64,000 nucleotides of DNA from Cymodocea nodosa (GCA_036874045.1 CM072339.1:17119501-17183500), one strand, 5' to 3'. Numbered from the stretch's first letter, positions 34,240-46,963 are shown. A program made the numbers and translations. Notes: a model not told the origin generated them from the sequence alone.

Positions 34240-34985
34240 CTTGGGAGCCTTACACTATGACTTGAAGTGCCCCCCATTGATTACAGTTCCAGCATTTGAT
34301 ATCTGCTCTCATTTTACTGGTACCTCTAGACTTTGACCTTCCTTTGGATTTAAATTATTTTGATTTACTTCTCCCTCTAGTTTCAATACTAAGGGAAGAA
34401 GTTGAAGCTGACAATTCACTTTTCCTACAAATGTCTTCACTCAAAATTAAATCCCGGATGTCACTCATCTTGAGCTTCTCATGACCTAGTGAACTACTTA
34501 CACCAGTCACGATGTGAGATCAACTATTTAGTAATGAGGATAATAAAATCAAGGCCCTGACTTCATCATCAAATACTATATCTACTGAGTGTAGTTGATT
34601 CAGAATAGTATTTAGCTCATTAACATGGTTAGTTACATTTCCACATTCATGCATTTTCAGATTAAATAATCTACGCATGAGAAATACCTTGTTGGCGGTT
34701 GAAGGCTTCTCATACATATTAGATAAAGCTTTCATCAAGTCAGTTGTTGTTTTCTCCTTGGCGACATTTGAATGAACACTTCTTGCCAGTGACAACCTGA
34801 CAAGACCTAAAGCTTTTCTATCCAATAACTCCCACTCTTCTTGATCCATCTTCTTTGGTTTTCTTCTAAACAACGATTGATGAAGATCCTTCTGATACAA
34901 ACAATCTTCGATCTGAGACCTCCAATATCTGAAATATTTTCCATCAAACTTCTCGATCTTAAGCTTTCTATCGTCTGCCATTCTA
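34240..34985 (-). pseudogene. Cop-G gag
   Basis: MADDRKLKIEKFDGKYFRYW followed by DQEEWELLDRKALGLVRLSL and LMKALSNMYEKPS, LMRRLFNLKM, matches the UBN2-type copia gag domain. A CWNCNQ.G zinc-knuckle region is at about 34.28 kb. It is short, as in Tork elements, unlike the long SIRE gags. Broken. Confidence 0.85.
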
Positions 34986-35000
34986 TTAAACTAAAGAACC

Positions 35001-35017
35001 TTTGCTTTGATACTAGT
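35001..35017 (-). other. Primer binding site of Cop-G
   Basis: The minus strand reads ACTAGTATCAAAGC directly after the 5' LTR, a decayed match to the initiator-tRNA-Met site TGGTATCAGAGC. Confidence 0.7.
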
Positions 35018-35972
35018 TGTTGATTTCTTAATGGATCGTTCAATTAACCTTCTATGACACGATATTGAAACACTCAGCTTTAAACTCACCGATGCTAGGA
35101 GTGAAGAGTAAGAGAAGAAATAATATAGAGAAGAAATAAGATTTACATGGTTCAGCAACAGCCTAGGTCCACGGAGAGTTGAGGGTTTCTTATGAGCTTC
35201 GTCACAATCAACCGCAATGTTTTACAACGTCATAAAGGTTTATATACTACCCAACTTAGGGTTTATAAACCTTTAATTACATACAAGCCATTATAGTAGA
35301 GAAACAATGCTTTAGAGAAGAGGCTATTAATTTCGAAGCCTTATCTTCTTAACTCTCTAAAATCTACAACATTTCGGACAGTTACAGACTTAACTATCCG
35401 AAGAGAATATTCTTTCTAAACGGGCGGTACAGTACCAAGTTAACTGTCTAAGAGATTTGGTGTTTCGAATAGTTACTGACTTAACTGTTTGAAAAGTCAC
35501 TTACTTTTCTCTCTCTATCCTTTCGGAAGGTTATGCTAATAACTCACCGAAAACTACATGTCTTTCAGAGAGTTATACCTTAACTATCCGAAAACTCAGT
35601 TAAGTATCTTTTCAAGCATTTCGGAAGGTTCTGTCGATAACCCTCCGAAAAGCTCATGAACTTCGGATAGTTACTGCCTAACTATCCGAAGATCCACTTA
35701 AGTCACTACTTTCCGGATACTTGGCTTCTTAACTATCCGAAGATCCACTTAAGTGTCATTTAAGTCATTTCAGATAGTTACAACTTAACTCTTCGAAATC
35801 TTCTGACTTTCGGATAGTTAACTCAAAGCCTCCAACTTAACTTTTATTTCTTGATACTTAGGTCTGTAACCTACTAAAAATATATAACTACCGGATACTT
35901 ACTTTTAACAAGCTTCTGATTGAACCTGGACTACTTGTGGCATACTCTACACCTGTAATACTTGCCCTAACA
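35018..35972 (-). repeat. 5' LTR of Cop-G
   Basis: TG..CA ends, 955 bp, aligned to 30001-30955. It contains a perfect 12-bp inverted repeat TTCGGATAGTTA (35662-35673) and TAACTATCCGAA (35679-35690) with a 5-base loop. Confidence 0.92.
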
Positions 35973-35977
35973 CATAC

Positions 35978-37366
35978 CCTAGGCCAAATTTACTTCTTCC
36001 TATTCTTTGGGATCTTATGATTTTGTTTAAACTATTTTCACCTTTAGTAAATTTACATACAATTTTCTTTATATCAGTAACTTCAGATAACAGATTCTTA
36101 TTTTCTTCTTTCAGATCAAAATTTTTACAACTATAGCTATCCATTTTAGTTTTTAATTCCCTATTATCAACTAGGGCTTTTTCTAGTTCAGCAAAAACAT
36201 CTTCTAGATAGGAATTTAAACTCTTTAATTCTTTCTTGTACTTCTTACATTTTACATATAAGTTATCTACTATATAGAGAAGACTATCTATATCTACATC
36301 ATCATTTTCTTTTTCTGAGCAATAAGGAGATGTAGAACATACCTCTTGTGCAGCAAAGCACACGTTTGCAGATGCCTCCTCATCTAAGTCTGATGAGCTG
36401 CTGGATGAACTGTTGTCATCCTATGTGGCTTTTAAAGCCATTTTCTTCTTATTCTTCCTCTTCCATTTTTATTTGTCCTCCTCTTGTTGAAAATGATAGT
36501 AAAGTTGAATGTGTCCCAGTTTCTTGCACTTGTAGCATGTAGGGACTTTTGATTTTGAGGAGTTGGCTTTGCCTCCTTGTCTCATCATCTTTCTGAAATT
36601 CCTGACCAGCAGTAACACTTCATCCTCATCCGAGATTGGTTGGTTTTTTGTTGAGGGAAAGGCTAGTTCTTTCTTTTTCTCAACCTTTCTTTCAGTGACT
36701 CATTCTTCTTTCCATTCCTTCATTTGGACTTCATGGGCTAGAAGATTTCCCAACAGGTCTTCAATTGAATAGTTGTTTAGAACTTTTGAATCTTGTATGG
36801 AAGTAGACTTCTGCTTCCATTCGATTGCCAAGCTCTTTAGGATCTTTTGTACCTGTTCACGATTAGAAAAACTCCTTCTAAGGCCTCTTAGTTCATTCAC
36901 AATTTCTGTGAATCTAGAAAACATTTCAATAATACTCTCTTTTTCAAGCATTTTGAATAATTCATATTTTCTTAACAAAATGCTGATTTTAGTATCTTTA
37001 ACTTGGCTGGTTCCTTCATATGTAATTTGAAGGATCTTTCAAGCTTCATGAGAGAATTTACAAGCTGATATTTTATTATACTATTCACCAGTTAGTGCAT
37101 AGTAAATGGAATTAAGCCCACGAGCATCCATCTGGATGATTCTTTCATCCTCCTCAATCTAGTCACTTTATGACTGATTGGAGTTGGTGTACCATGTACA
37201 ACCATTCTCCAAAGTTTCACATCTATACTCCTAAGAAAGCACTCCATCCTATTTTTCTAGTAGCTATAATTGCTACCATCAAAGAGGGGAGGTCGATGGA
37301 TATTCTGACCCTCTGTAGTATGGAAAGCCATGATCTCAAATGGTTAAATCTATTAACGAGATCAAC
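35978..37366 (-). pseudogene. Cop-B gag
   Basis: The capsid part is near 36.98-36.70 kb (MLRKYELFKMLEKESI, then NELRGLRRSFSNREQVQKIL and YSIEDLLGNLLAHEVQ). A CYKCKKLGH knuckle lies near 36.53 kb. A Ser/Asp-rich segment and a long coiled coil follow (36.3-35.98 kb: Leu/Glu/Lys heptads). This long C-terminal coiled coil is a SIRE feature also seen in Cop-F, Cop-I and Cop-K. The N-terminal part extends toward 37.36 kb. Broken. Confidence 0.82.
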
Positions 37367-37382
37367 ATTGCTCTGATACCAA
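37367..37382 (-). other. Primer binding site of Cop-B
   Basis: The minus strand reads TTGGTATCAGAGC immediately after the 5' LTR, a full match to the initiator-tRNA-Met primer site. Confidence 0.9.
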
Positions 37383-37383
37383 T

Positions 37384-38704
37384 TGTTAGGACCTTATGGC
37401 TTATTAGAGGGGGGTGAATGGTAATAATTTGTTTCTTAACCTTTTAATGGCAGATTAGTATAAAGAAATAGCAAGCACACAATAAAAGAATACACATAGA
37501 GATTTTAGGTGGTTCACCACTAACAGCTAGTCCACCCCCAAGGGATACTTGGGCTTCACTAAACTTTCGCAAACTTACAATCACTTGCTTTAGGGTTTAA
37601 GCAAGAACCAACCATTCACTTGAGCTTCCTGGTCGAAGCTCCAACCAATCCTTTCTCTGAAGTTTTGATCCATGTACTTCAGTAAACACTAGGCTGTAAG
37701 TATCAGAGTTGAGTGCTGATGAGCTTCTGAACTTGAGTCTGTAAATATTGAAGATGATTTGATCTCTAAAGCTTTTCTTCTATTGAGCTTGGTGTAGGTA
37801 TGTGTATGAGCAAAAGCTAAGCTAATTTTGTTGTCTGTATCTTTTATATATACTAAACCTGTGTAACGATCATATTTTTCTTCCAACGGATGTATTCTAC
37901 TGTACTTGATTAAACTTCAGTCCCAAATACGGTAAGTTACCGTTTAGAAAGATATTTCAAGATATCATTCCGATTTTCTTAACCTTTCGGATAATTAGCT
38001 GTGTAACTCTCTGAAGAATGTTTGTAACTCACCAAAAAATCACTTAAGTCTTTCTGCCATGTAGGATTCCAAATCATACAATGAGAGTTGTCATTCAATC
38101 GGATACTTGCAGCTGTAACTTATCGAACTATTATTTAACTATTAGATAGTTAGCTACAGTAACCCTCCGTTAAGTTTTTGATTACTTTAATTCAGCACGT
38201 GCATAAAAGGCTAACTTAAGTTTCGGATGGTTATACCTATAACTCACCGAAACGCTTCAAGATTTTGGATATTTATCTTCAGTAACTTTCCGATTTTCCT
38301 TGTAAGCTTCTGTTTGGATTTATGCACGTGGAAAATTCAATGAATTAAGCTTCAGATGGTTATTCCTGTAACTCACCGAAACTCTTCAAGATTTCAAATA
38401 GTTAACTCCAGTAACTTTCCGATTCTTCATACATCCATTTTTCAACTATCTGAAAAACTTCTAGCTATCTGATTGTATTGCTACTGCTTTATACTGCCTT
38501 TTGGATACTTAGATTGTTAACTCACCAAAAATATTTCTCTTTTGGATAGTTAAGAATGGTAACCTTTCGAAAGCCTTTTTATCACTTGCAGTACACTTTG
38601 AAATGTCTGTATCAACTTATGCTCTCTTGCTAACTGTTAAACCTGAGAAATACAATTTAAAACCTCATTGATTTTTGCATTATCGAAATCTAGAGGTCCT
38701 TTCA
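37384..38704 (-). repeat. 5' LTR of Cop-B
   Basis: 1321 bp. TGAAAGGACC to GGTCCTAACA on the minus strand. It is flanked on the outer side by CTTTC (38705-38709). Same dyad-rich region as its partner. Confidence 0.93.
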
Positions 38705-39855
38705 CTTTCTAGAATGGTATTTCTTATGGTGCATGATATAATAGGGATTCCAGGATCAGATAACTTTTTAGGAATTTGTGGTAGAAATAGGGAACTACTT
38801 TGCTCAACTAAAAAGACTTTCCTTAAAACTTTTCGCACTCTTTTCTTAGTACACCAATCCTTAAGAAATTTAGCACAAGATGGCATTGTCTGCAATAAGT
38901 GTAACAAAGGAATGTCAACTTGTACTTTTTCAAAAATTTCTCTAATTTTTTCTTATTTTTCCAGAAATGTTTGTTGTAATCTTTCAAGATAGGGTGCTAA
39001 TGATTGTGATAAAGATTCTTTTTCTTTCATTTGATTTGTTTGATCATTTTTAGTCTCATTTTTTGATTCAAACTTTTCTTCATTGATTTCTATATTTTCA
39101 GATATTATATTTTCATTATCATTTTGATTTATGTTCTTATCCATCTTTATATTACTTTCTTTTTGAATTCTTGATGGTATATTAGTTCCAGATATTAGTG
39201 TTATACATACATCTTCCAGATTTTCGTTACTTTCTTGATGTTCTTGTATTTCATTTTCGTGATTATGATCTTCAACTATTTTTAGTTTTAAATTGCATTC
39301 TTTAAATTCTATTGCATTGGTATTCTCTATTGTTTGTATGTCTTGCAAATTATGCAAATCTTTAACATTAAAGTTTTCATTTGTGTTGTCCTATTGCATA
39401 ACTTGTAATTTCATTGTAAACTTGTCCAATACTTTTAGTTTTCTTTCCAGATCATCTAATCTCATTACATTCAATTTTTGATTGATTTTCATTATAGTTT
39501 TTTCAGTTTCGTATATAATATCAATTTTAGGTTCTGAATATGCTTCCTTATAGTTTAATTGGTTGACTTTTTGTTGCTGACACATATATTGTTCTAGTTT
39601 GTCCATGTTTTGTTCTAAACTACGCTCTAGTCTGTCATACATATCCCAAACTTCATTGTCTCTCAACATATTACACATTCTAAGCTAACCATCAGTTGGG
39701 TAAACTATAGGATTCTCATACTCAGCTCTATTATATTGATTATAATTCACCTATTGCTCATGTGCTCTAACCATCTACAACCGTCTCAATTTCAAACAAT
39801 CAGAGATGTCGTGACCTTCCAATTTGCAGAATTCACATATGCTAACTACAGGTTT
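38705..39855 (-). pseudogene. Ath-1 gag nucleocapsid piece and protease N-part
   Basis: Near 39.82 kb the minus strand encodes a CCHC knuckle, CEFCKLEGHDISDC. It is followed by an acidic, Asn/Glu-rich and coiled-coil-like stretch (39.68-38.95 kb; IERSLEQ-like and KDLHNLQDIQTIEN regions). Near 38.9-38.7 kb comes AKFLKDWCTKKRV and DPGIPIISCTI, the Athila protease N-part (PG.F.IPC.I pattern). It breaks off exactly at the Cop-B insertion. No capsid domain is seen between primer site and knuckle, only about 115 bases. Broken. Confidence 0.75.
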
Positions 39856-39965
39856 CAAAAATCTTTAAGCATAAGCATATGCCATATTCACAATTATAGA
39901 AGAAAACACACAATACCCCTCTTGCTATTAAAACAAAACAGCACTTACAGTTGCTTAGCTACTCA

Positions 39966-39986
39966 ATTTCCTAGCAACGGTGCTAG
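39966..39986 (-). other. Primer binding site of Ath-1
   Basis: The minus strand reads TAGCACCGTTGCTAGGAA, a decayed match (mostly G-to-A and C-to-T) to TGGCGCCGTTGCCGGGGA, the tRNA-Asp-type primer site of Athila/Tat elements. It lies about 46 bases inside the LTR edge. Confidence 0.75.
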
Positions 39987-40032
39987 AAAACTTGGTTGGG
40001 TTTGTTAACTTCTGTTTGTAACTCAGTTAATT

Positions 40033-41953
40033 TGTCTTTATGCTTATCAGTAATTCCTTTTTAGAAGTAAACAAACAATCTTTCACACAAATTAGATATT
40101 AATTCCAACTTGTATTTTAACTACAAGTGCACAGTGTATATTGTATTTATGTGCAAGTACAGGTCGATCCCATAGAGAATTGAGCAAGAATTGTGTACTA
40201 TTCTGTTTTTAATAATGAAATTTATATATTTAGTAAGCACTCCGTTGAGTTATAGCTAACTCAACGAACTAACCTCGTGGAATTGAATTAACTCAATGAA
40301 GCTATCTATCCAGTTTAATACTGCTATTTACAAAGGAATTCGGCCAACCATTGGGTAGTTCCACAGATTGTAAATAACATCAATTAAGCTCTTTAATGCT
40401 AGTTAATATTAGATTTATCATTTAGCAACACTAACATTCAGATCTTTCAAATAGTAACCATTAAAATCTTTAAGTATCAGGAATGATTCAATTTCAGTAA
40501 ACTGTAAAACTATTTCTATTTTCTAAATCAAACAAACATGAAACATTCACAATACTGACAATGATAACATTAATCATGATACAAAACAAACAATACAACA
40601 CTCAAATACTAACTATAAACATAGATAAGTTGTTTTTGGTATTTTTGTTTTGATATGGTCATGAAAATGGGCGAAAGTTGAAATGTAAAAGTAATCTCTA
40701 TTGATAGTAAAAACTTCCATCACTACATGCTACACGATTACACCACTAAAAATTTAACCACTTACAATTCTATCTCCTTTCCCTATAGAATCACGAGTCC
40801 AGAATTGCAAGTTGATCTCCTCTTCAGCATACTAGCATCAACCCGAAACCAAGGCTAGAAGCTTTACAATCTCTTGAGATATGAGTCGGTGCTTGGTGAA
40901 AATGGCTTCCCTTCCCACGACACGATCACTCCTCACTGTGGTTGTCAGGTATTGTGTTTGGCTCGGAATCGACCCGACATCAGGAAAGTATCATCACAGG
41001 CTTTCGATGGTTGGTGATTATGGTGACGGTAGTATGAAACTTTAGGGAACTTCCGATGCTGCTTGCAGTTAGCGTGATCCTCCTCCTTTGCACACACACT
41101 GGCCACACACTTCTTCATTTTTTTTCCTTTTCTTTTATATTTCTTAGTAGTAACTGCTTCTACTTCGATGATCGATTGGATTTCCTTCGTTCATATCAAT
41201 AATAGTGATTTCTTCTTCCTTCCACGAGCAATTTCCTACGTGATACATGCAATCATGGTTTTCCTTCGAATGTCTTGTTTCTATAACCGCTACAGTGGCA
41301 TATTAGAAAATAAATGGTCTGTGGAGTTACAGATAACTCAACGGACTTACTTCGTTGATTTAACTATAAAACACGTGCACTAAAGAAATAAGCTGCTAAC
41401 CTAACACGCTACCTTAGTGTGTATTCATGTAACTCAATGCGTACAGTTATGCTAACTTAACAAGTTATACATGTGCATCTCACGTGATATACTAAAACAT
41501 TTAAATTCAACATGTGCATAATTCTAACTTAACACGTTCAAATATTTCAGACACTTACGGACCTATCTATTTGTTGCTCAGATACAGTTCAGATAGTTAA
41601 CAGATAACTTACCGAAAATCCACTTAAGTCATGCATTGTAGTTTCAACACGTGTAATCTAGGAAATAATAAATATTCTTTAAGCATTTAAAATATAACTG
41701 TCCTATACATTAAACATAACTCTCCGAAATAACAGAAAATTCGGATACTAAAGAATTTCACAGCCTACAATTTACTGACAATTCAGAAATATACTAAATT
41801 AATGCTAATTTCCTAGAATTATGCAGATTCTTTCATTAAAGCATATAATAGTGCAATTATAACATAATGGCTTAATTTTCATATGATAAGCTAAAAATTA
41901 TGTAATTAACCATCATTTAACCGTTAATATTATGCACTTTTTCATTCTAAATA
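40033..41953 (-). repeat. 5' LTR of Ath-1
   Basis: About 1.92 kb. Starts TATTTAGAATG-like on the minus strand at 41953 and ends near 40033. The 41.03-41.95 kb half pairs with 1-921. It contains TACAGGTCGATCCCATAGAG near 40.16 kb, a conserved Athila/Tat LTR feature, a TATAAAAGA box near 41.13 kb and CACGTG-type boxes. The inner boundary is approximate. Confidence 0.85.
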
Positions 41954-44500
41954 GTTTCTCCACCAGAAAATCAACCCATAATAGGTACAAAATGGATCTT
42001 TAGAAGCAAAACTAATGAGATTGGTCAAGTTATAAGAAATAAAGCTAGATTAGTTTCACAAAGGTATACATAGGAAGAAGGACTTGATTATGATGAAACA
42101 TTTGCTCCTGTGGCTAGGTTAGAAAGTATTAGAATATTATTGGCCTATGCTTGCTATATGGATTTTAAACTATATCAAATGGATGTAAAGAGTCCATTTC
42201 TAAATGGTTTAATTAATGAAGAAGTTTATGTAAAACAACCACCTAGATTTGAAGATATTAATAATCCTGACTATGTGTATAAATTGAAGAAAGCCTTATA
42301 TGATTTGAAGCAAGTACCTAGATCGTGGTATGAAAGATTATCTACTTTTCTTGTAGAACAAGGATATATCATGGGAAAAGTAGACCATACTCTTTTTATC
42401 AAGAAAGATGATAAAGATCAAATTGTTGTTCAAATATATGTGGATGATATAATCTTTAGAGCAACTTCTGATAAACTGATAAAAATATTTTCTAAAGAAA
42501 TGACTAGTTAGTTTGAAATGAGCATGATGGGGAAACTTTCATATTTTCTAGGACTTCAAATTAAGCAAATGGATAAAGGTATATTTTTAAATCAAGAAAA
42601 ATAAGTAGTTCAAATGCTTAAGAAATTTAATTTTAATGATATAATGATTTGAGGAACTCCTATGAGTACTTCTTTAAAGTTAGATATTGATGACATAGGA
42701 AAATCAATAGATCAAAGAAAATACAGAAGTATGATTGGTTCTTTACTTTATTTGATAGCTAGTAGACTTGATATTATATTTGTTGTGTGTGCTTGTGCTA
42801 GATTTCAATCTAATTCTAAAAAATCACACTCAATTGCTGTTAAAAATATATTTAGATATATACAAGGAACTAAAAATTTCAGACTGTATTATTCTAAGAA
42901 TAGTTCAATAGATCTTATAGGAGATACTGATGTTGATTATGCAAGTTCTAAATCTGATAGAAAGAGTACTAGTGGCACATGTCAATTATTGGAAAATAAT
43001 TTAGTGTTATGGTTTAGTAAAAAGCAAAACTATGTAGCACTTTCAACCACTGAAGCTAAATATGTTACTACTACATTGTGTTGCACTCAAATTCTGTGGA
43101 TAAGGCAAACTTTAGAAGATTTTGGATTATCGTATAATACAACTAAGATTTATTGTGACAGTAGTTCTACAATAAATCTTTCCAAAAATCCTATATTACA
43201 TTCTAGAGCAAAGCATATAGAGGTTAGACATCATTTTCTAAGAGATAACGTAATTAAAGGAAAAGTTAAATTAGGATTTGTGTCTAGTAAAAATCAATTA
43301 GTTGATATATTTGTAAAACCTCTAGATGAAAATACATTCTGCAACATAAGATTAAATTTAGGTATTTGTAGGCTATGTGATGTGTAAAATGCTTAAACTC
43401 CACAAAAGATAAATATTGTTGATGATGTTGTTTACCTCATAGATATTATATACTTATCATAAATATCTAAGTAATATCTAAACTATTGCATAAGATATTA
43501 TGTATTTACAATAAAATTATAATAGTATCTTATTGATTTTGCTTATTTTTCTAAGTTTAATGTTTTTTTAAAATTTTAAGTAGAAATGTCAATGAAAAAC
43601 ATTAAATTCCTCTAAAATCATGAAATTTTGATTAAGTGTTTTCTTTGGATCAATGAAAGTGCATATGATCAAGAATGAGTTTGACTTGATTGATTAAACT
43701 TGTAAAATAATTTATATGTAAATCATATTATGCTACTAATCAAAAGTATGAGCTTTTTGAAATTGATTCATATTTTTAGTAAAATCATAGAAATAAAAAT
43801 TGTATGTGATTTGTGTTTTATTGCATCTATATCAATGAAATACATATATACTATGCTTAAAATAAAAAGTGCTTACAAAGTGAAAATCTTTGAAAGTTTA
43901 TTGATCAGTTTGATCACGAGCCTCTTGTACTTAAGTAGATAGGTATGTAAGGATTGTTGTCCTATAAAAGGATTCTTTAAATCTGGCAACCTAAGGTCCT
44001 GATCAAACCTGAGATTGTTGACTAAAAACTCATTACATAGGTACATGAGAAAGCTCTTGTATGATTCAAGCTTTTCAAACTAACTTTTAAAGGAAATTAT
44101 ATATTTATTGTTTTGAAAAGATAAAAGATATTTCATTAAATACAGATATCTTTGAATTGAATATAGTTTCTACCAATATGACTGCTGATTTGTTGAATCT
44201 ACACTAGTACTTTTGAACACATTTATTTGAGATACATTTCTTTATTCTCCTTGTGTTAATCATATTAAGTTTAAAGTTATGTTTTTGATTCATATATAGT
44301 TGGAATTGATTCTGAAATTCACTCTTGATAAGTTCAGGATAACAGAAGTTTCTAAAAAATTTAAAGTATAGTTATCATTAACACCTATTTTATATAAGTA
44401 TATTTTGTATGTTATTGAATATATTTGAAGTATATTTGTAGGGGGAGGAATTACGATGTCTAAAATAGATTAATATCATTCAGAATATAAACCTTAGTTA
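41954..44500 (+). mobile_element. Cop-H: SIRE-type copia fragment (RT, RNase H, 3' tail)
   Basis: Plus-strand fragment starting in the integrase-RT linker (PIIGTKWIFRSK), with [37 protein letters not shown] and the RNase H end at 43387, then about 1.1 kb of non-coding tail with a GTAGGGGGAGGAA purine run near 44.44 kb. Close to Cop-F in sequence (roughly 90% at nucleotide level). Its 5' part is cut off by Ath-1, which inserted here; the missing part is presumably left of the window. No LTR follows. Broken, about five interruptions. Confidence 0.85.
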
Positions 44501-44850
44501 ATCTAAGTTTAGTCCCCTTAAAATCTTGAAGAAACAATTTAAAAGATAAACAAACTATTTTAAGTACATAGAAAAAATATTAGAATAGTTTATAGTATTC
44601 TCAAGATAATATTTTTGATAAGTTACTTACACATTGTAAGTTGTTTTCAGAAGCTTTCAATTGAAAACATCTGAAACTTGCTTTTGGTATTCTAATTAGA
44701 CGTTATGTTATGTAAGGTAACATGTAAAACTACCTCTAGACAGCATTTTTACTCGTTAGGTTAGGTAACTCAACGAGTTATGCTTAAATTCTTTCGGATA
44801 CTGCTTGGTGTGATTGTTGTTTGTGAAATTAAATCATAACTTGTTTATTT
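44500..44850. other. Unassigned AT-rich stretch
   Basis: No ORF, LTR or recognisable domain. It holds one TAACTCAACGAGTTA palindrome near 44.77 kb and a TTCGGATAC half-dyad, suggesting it is decayed LTR-like sequence. It separates the Cop-H tail from the Ath-2 3' LTR. Confidence 0.5.
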
Positions 44851-46330
44851 TGTTTTTATGCTTATATTAATAAATTCTTTTAGAAGTAAACAAACAACTT
44901 TTCACATAAATTAGATATTAAGTCCAATTTGTATTTTTAACTACAAGTGCACAATGTATATTGTATTTGTGTGTAAGTACAAGTCGATCTCATAGAGATT
45001 GAGTAAGACTTGTGTACTATTTTAATTTTTATGCCAGAGTTTGTATATATTCAATTAAGCACTTCATTGAGTTACTGTTAACTCAACGGACTTAGTTCAT
45101 GGAGTTACAGCTAACTCAACAGACTAACCTCATGGACTTAAGTTAACTCCACGAGCCTACCTTTCCAATTAAATACTACTATTCACAAAGGAATTTGGTC
45201 ATCCATTGGGCGGTTTCATAGAATGCAAATAACATCAATTAAGCTTTTTAATGTTAGTTAATCTAAGATTTGTCATTAAGCAACACTAACATTCAGATAT
45301 TTAGAACAGTAACCATTAAGATTTTTGGAGTATTCTGTATGAATCAATTTTAGTAAACAATAAAACTATTTTCTATTTTCTGAATCAAACAAACATAAAA
45401 CATTCACACTACTGACAATGATAACATTAATCACGATACAAAACAAACAAAACAACACTTTAATACTAAATGTAAACACATATAATTAGTTGTTTTTGGT
45501 ATTTTGTTTTGATATGTTCCTAAAGATGAGTGAAAGGTGAAATGTAAAAATCTATATTGACAGTAAAAACTTCCGCCACTACATGCGACACGATTACACC
45601 ACTGAAAACTTAATCACTTACAATCTTGCCTCCTCTCCCTATAGAATCGCGAACCAAGACCTGTAAGTTGATCTCCTCTTCAGTATACTAGCATCAACCC
45701 AAAACTAAGGCTAGAAGCTTTACGATCTCCTAAGATATAAGTCGGTGCTTGGTGAAAATGGCTTCCCTTCCTGTGATGCGATCACTCCTCATAGTGGTTG
45801 TCAGTCACCATGTTTGGCTCAGAATCGACCTAACATTTGGAAAGTATCCTCATAAACCTCTGATGGTTGGTGATTTTGATAGTGTTATGGAGCTTCAGGG
45901 AACTTCTGATGCTTCCTGTAGTTAGCACGATCCTCTACTTCACTCCCCAAACGATTTTTCTCCTCTTCTTTTATATATTTTTCAATAGTAACACTCAAAT
46001 CAGGTATTAGGGTTACAACATGTGTACTCTAGGAAATAATGGAGTATTCTTTTTTTTAAACATTCATAACATAACTGTTTGGTACATGAAATGTAACTCT
46101 TCGAAATAAGAGACATTTTAGAAACTTAGAAATTACAAAGCCTACAACTCATCGACAATTCAAAAATATACTTAATTAACACTAATTCCCTGAAATTATG
46201 TAGATTCTTTCATTAAGGCATATAACAGTGTAATTATAACATAATGGCTTAATTCTCATATGATAAGCTAAATATTATACAATTAACCATCATTTAACCA
46301 TTAATATTATGCACTTTTTCATTCTAAACA
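44851..46330 (-). repeat. 3' LTR of Ath-2
   Basis: About 1.48 kb; aligns with the Ath-1 5' LTR but lacks about 450 bases in the middle, around 45.96-46.02 kb. Opens TGTTTAGAATG on the minus strand after the purine tract at 46331. Dyads TAACTCAACGGACTTAG near 45.07 kb. Confidence 0.82.
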
Positions 46331-46963
46331 CTTCCCTCATACTTAACTTTTGCTAGTCCCTTAGCAAACTACTAAGATTTAACTAGTTGGTTTTTCTAAA
46401 GTGCTAGAACTAATTCTTTCTTTATAAATCAGTAATCCTTATGAAAGTTTTGTTCATTTTGTATCATCAGAATACAAAGATTAAATTAATATAAAGATAT
46501 TATATATAATTCAGTAATCTAATTCAATGAACTTAATTTGTTGAGTTAATGAATAACTCCACGAATTGAGTTTGAATGTAAATTTAGGATAAGTAATTAA
46601 TTACATACCTTGTTCTTTTGTATCTCCTTCAATATCTTCCGACTTTTGATTCTAAAACTTTTCATTCACAAATAAAGGTAGAATATATAACAAAATAACA
46701 ACTTAACAATAAAACATAAATTGTTAAATCAATGTCTTGTGTGGAACCCAAGCTGCTATGCCTTTGGTGGCTCACAAGCAAACCAATTGGTTTCTCAAAA
46801 TAGATACCAACAAATTGGATTGATATTTTATTTTTCCTTTTCTTTCCTTGTAATATAAATAAGATAGAAACTAAATTTCTTTTTTTTTTTCTAAAAATAA
46901 ATGTAGAGTACACACAACATTAAAATTACAAAATCACAATTTAAGAACATGATTGAAAAGTAG
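46331..46963 (-). other. Polypurine tract and 3' tail of Ath-2
   Basis: The purine tract AAGTATGAGGGAAG at 46331-46347, then tail sequence matching the Ath-1 tail (2.28-2.53 kb plus 4.22-4.27 kb). Around 46755 it is contiguous where Ath-1 carries the solo LTR, so it is the empty-site reference. Nothing coding. Confidence 0.8.

Larger units (their letters stand above)
30001..35972 (-). mobile_element. Cop-G: Tork/TNT1-like copia, nested in Cop-B
   Basis: Minus strand, 5972 bp, LTRs 30001-30955 and 35018-35972, perfect duplication CATAC (29996-30000 and 35973-35977). A primer site like ACTAGTATCAAAGC lies beside the right LTR and a purine-rich AAGTGAGAGAT beside the left. Internal order: gag, protease, integrase, RT, RNase H, normal for copia. 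The gag N-terminus (MADDRKLKIEKFDGKYFRYW) and overall layout resemble TNT1-type elements. The LTRs differ by about 8-10% by eye. Structurally complete but broken by roughly ten interruptions. Confidence 0.93.
17271..38704 (-). mobile_element. Cop-B: SIRE/Maximus-type copia, nested in Ath-1
   Basis: Complete ends: LTRs 17271-18595 and 37384-38704, perfect 5-bp duplication CTTTC (17266-17270 and 38705-38709), primer site TGGTATCAGAGC next to the right LTR and purine tracts next to the left LTR. Parts along the minus strand: gag (37.36-35.98 kb), protease, integrase, RT, RNase H. Cop-G sits between gag and protease, Cop-F inside the RT/RNase H boundary region. The long coiled-coil gag and the W(V)PK motif before protease are SIRE traits. 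LTRs differ by roughly 7-9% by eye, suggesting a few million years. Broken in many places besides the two insertions. Confidence 0.93.
1..41953 (-). mobile_element. Ath-1: Athila-like Ty3 LTR element, composite, hosting nested elements
   Basis: Minus-strand Ty3/gypsy element of the Athila group. Order along its own strand: 5' LTR (40033-41953), tRNA-Asp-like primer site, nucleocapsid-type gag piece, protease, RT, RNase H, integrase, env-like ORF, capsid-type gag, F-box-like gene, 3' non-coding tail, polypurine tract, 3' LTR (window edge to 921). The Athila call rests on the RT motif FMDDF, the integrase motif [11 protein letters not shown] and the tract AAGTATGGGGGA. It hosts Cop-B, a solo LTR and Cop-J. 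It is broken in at least a dozen places, although the RT-to-integrase stretch is open. The gag capsid lies 3' of env, which is unusual, so this may be a recombinant of two relatives rather than one element. The left end is outside the window. It inserted into an older copia copy (41954 onward). Confidence 0.8.

Noticed and set aside
44500-44850. A remnant of a copia LTR after the Cop-H tail
   Set aside because: The expected TGTTGAG start is not present after the purine run and no match to the known LTRs beyond single dyads was found.
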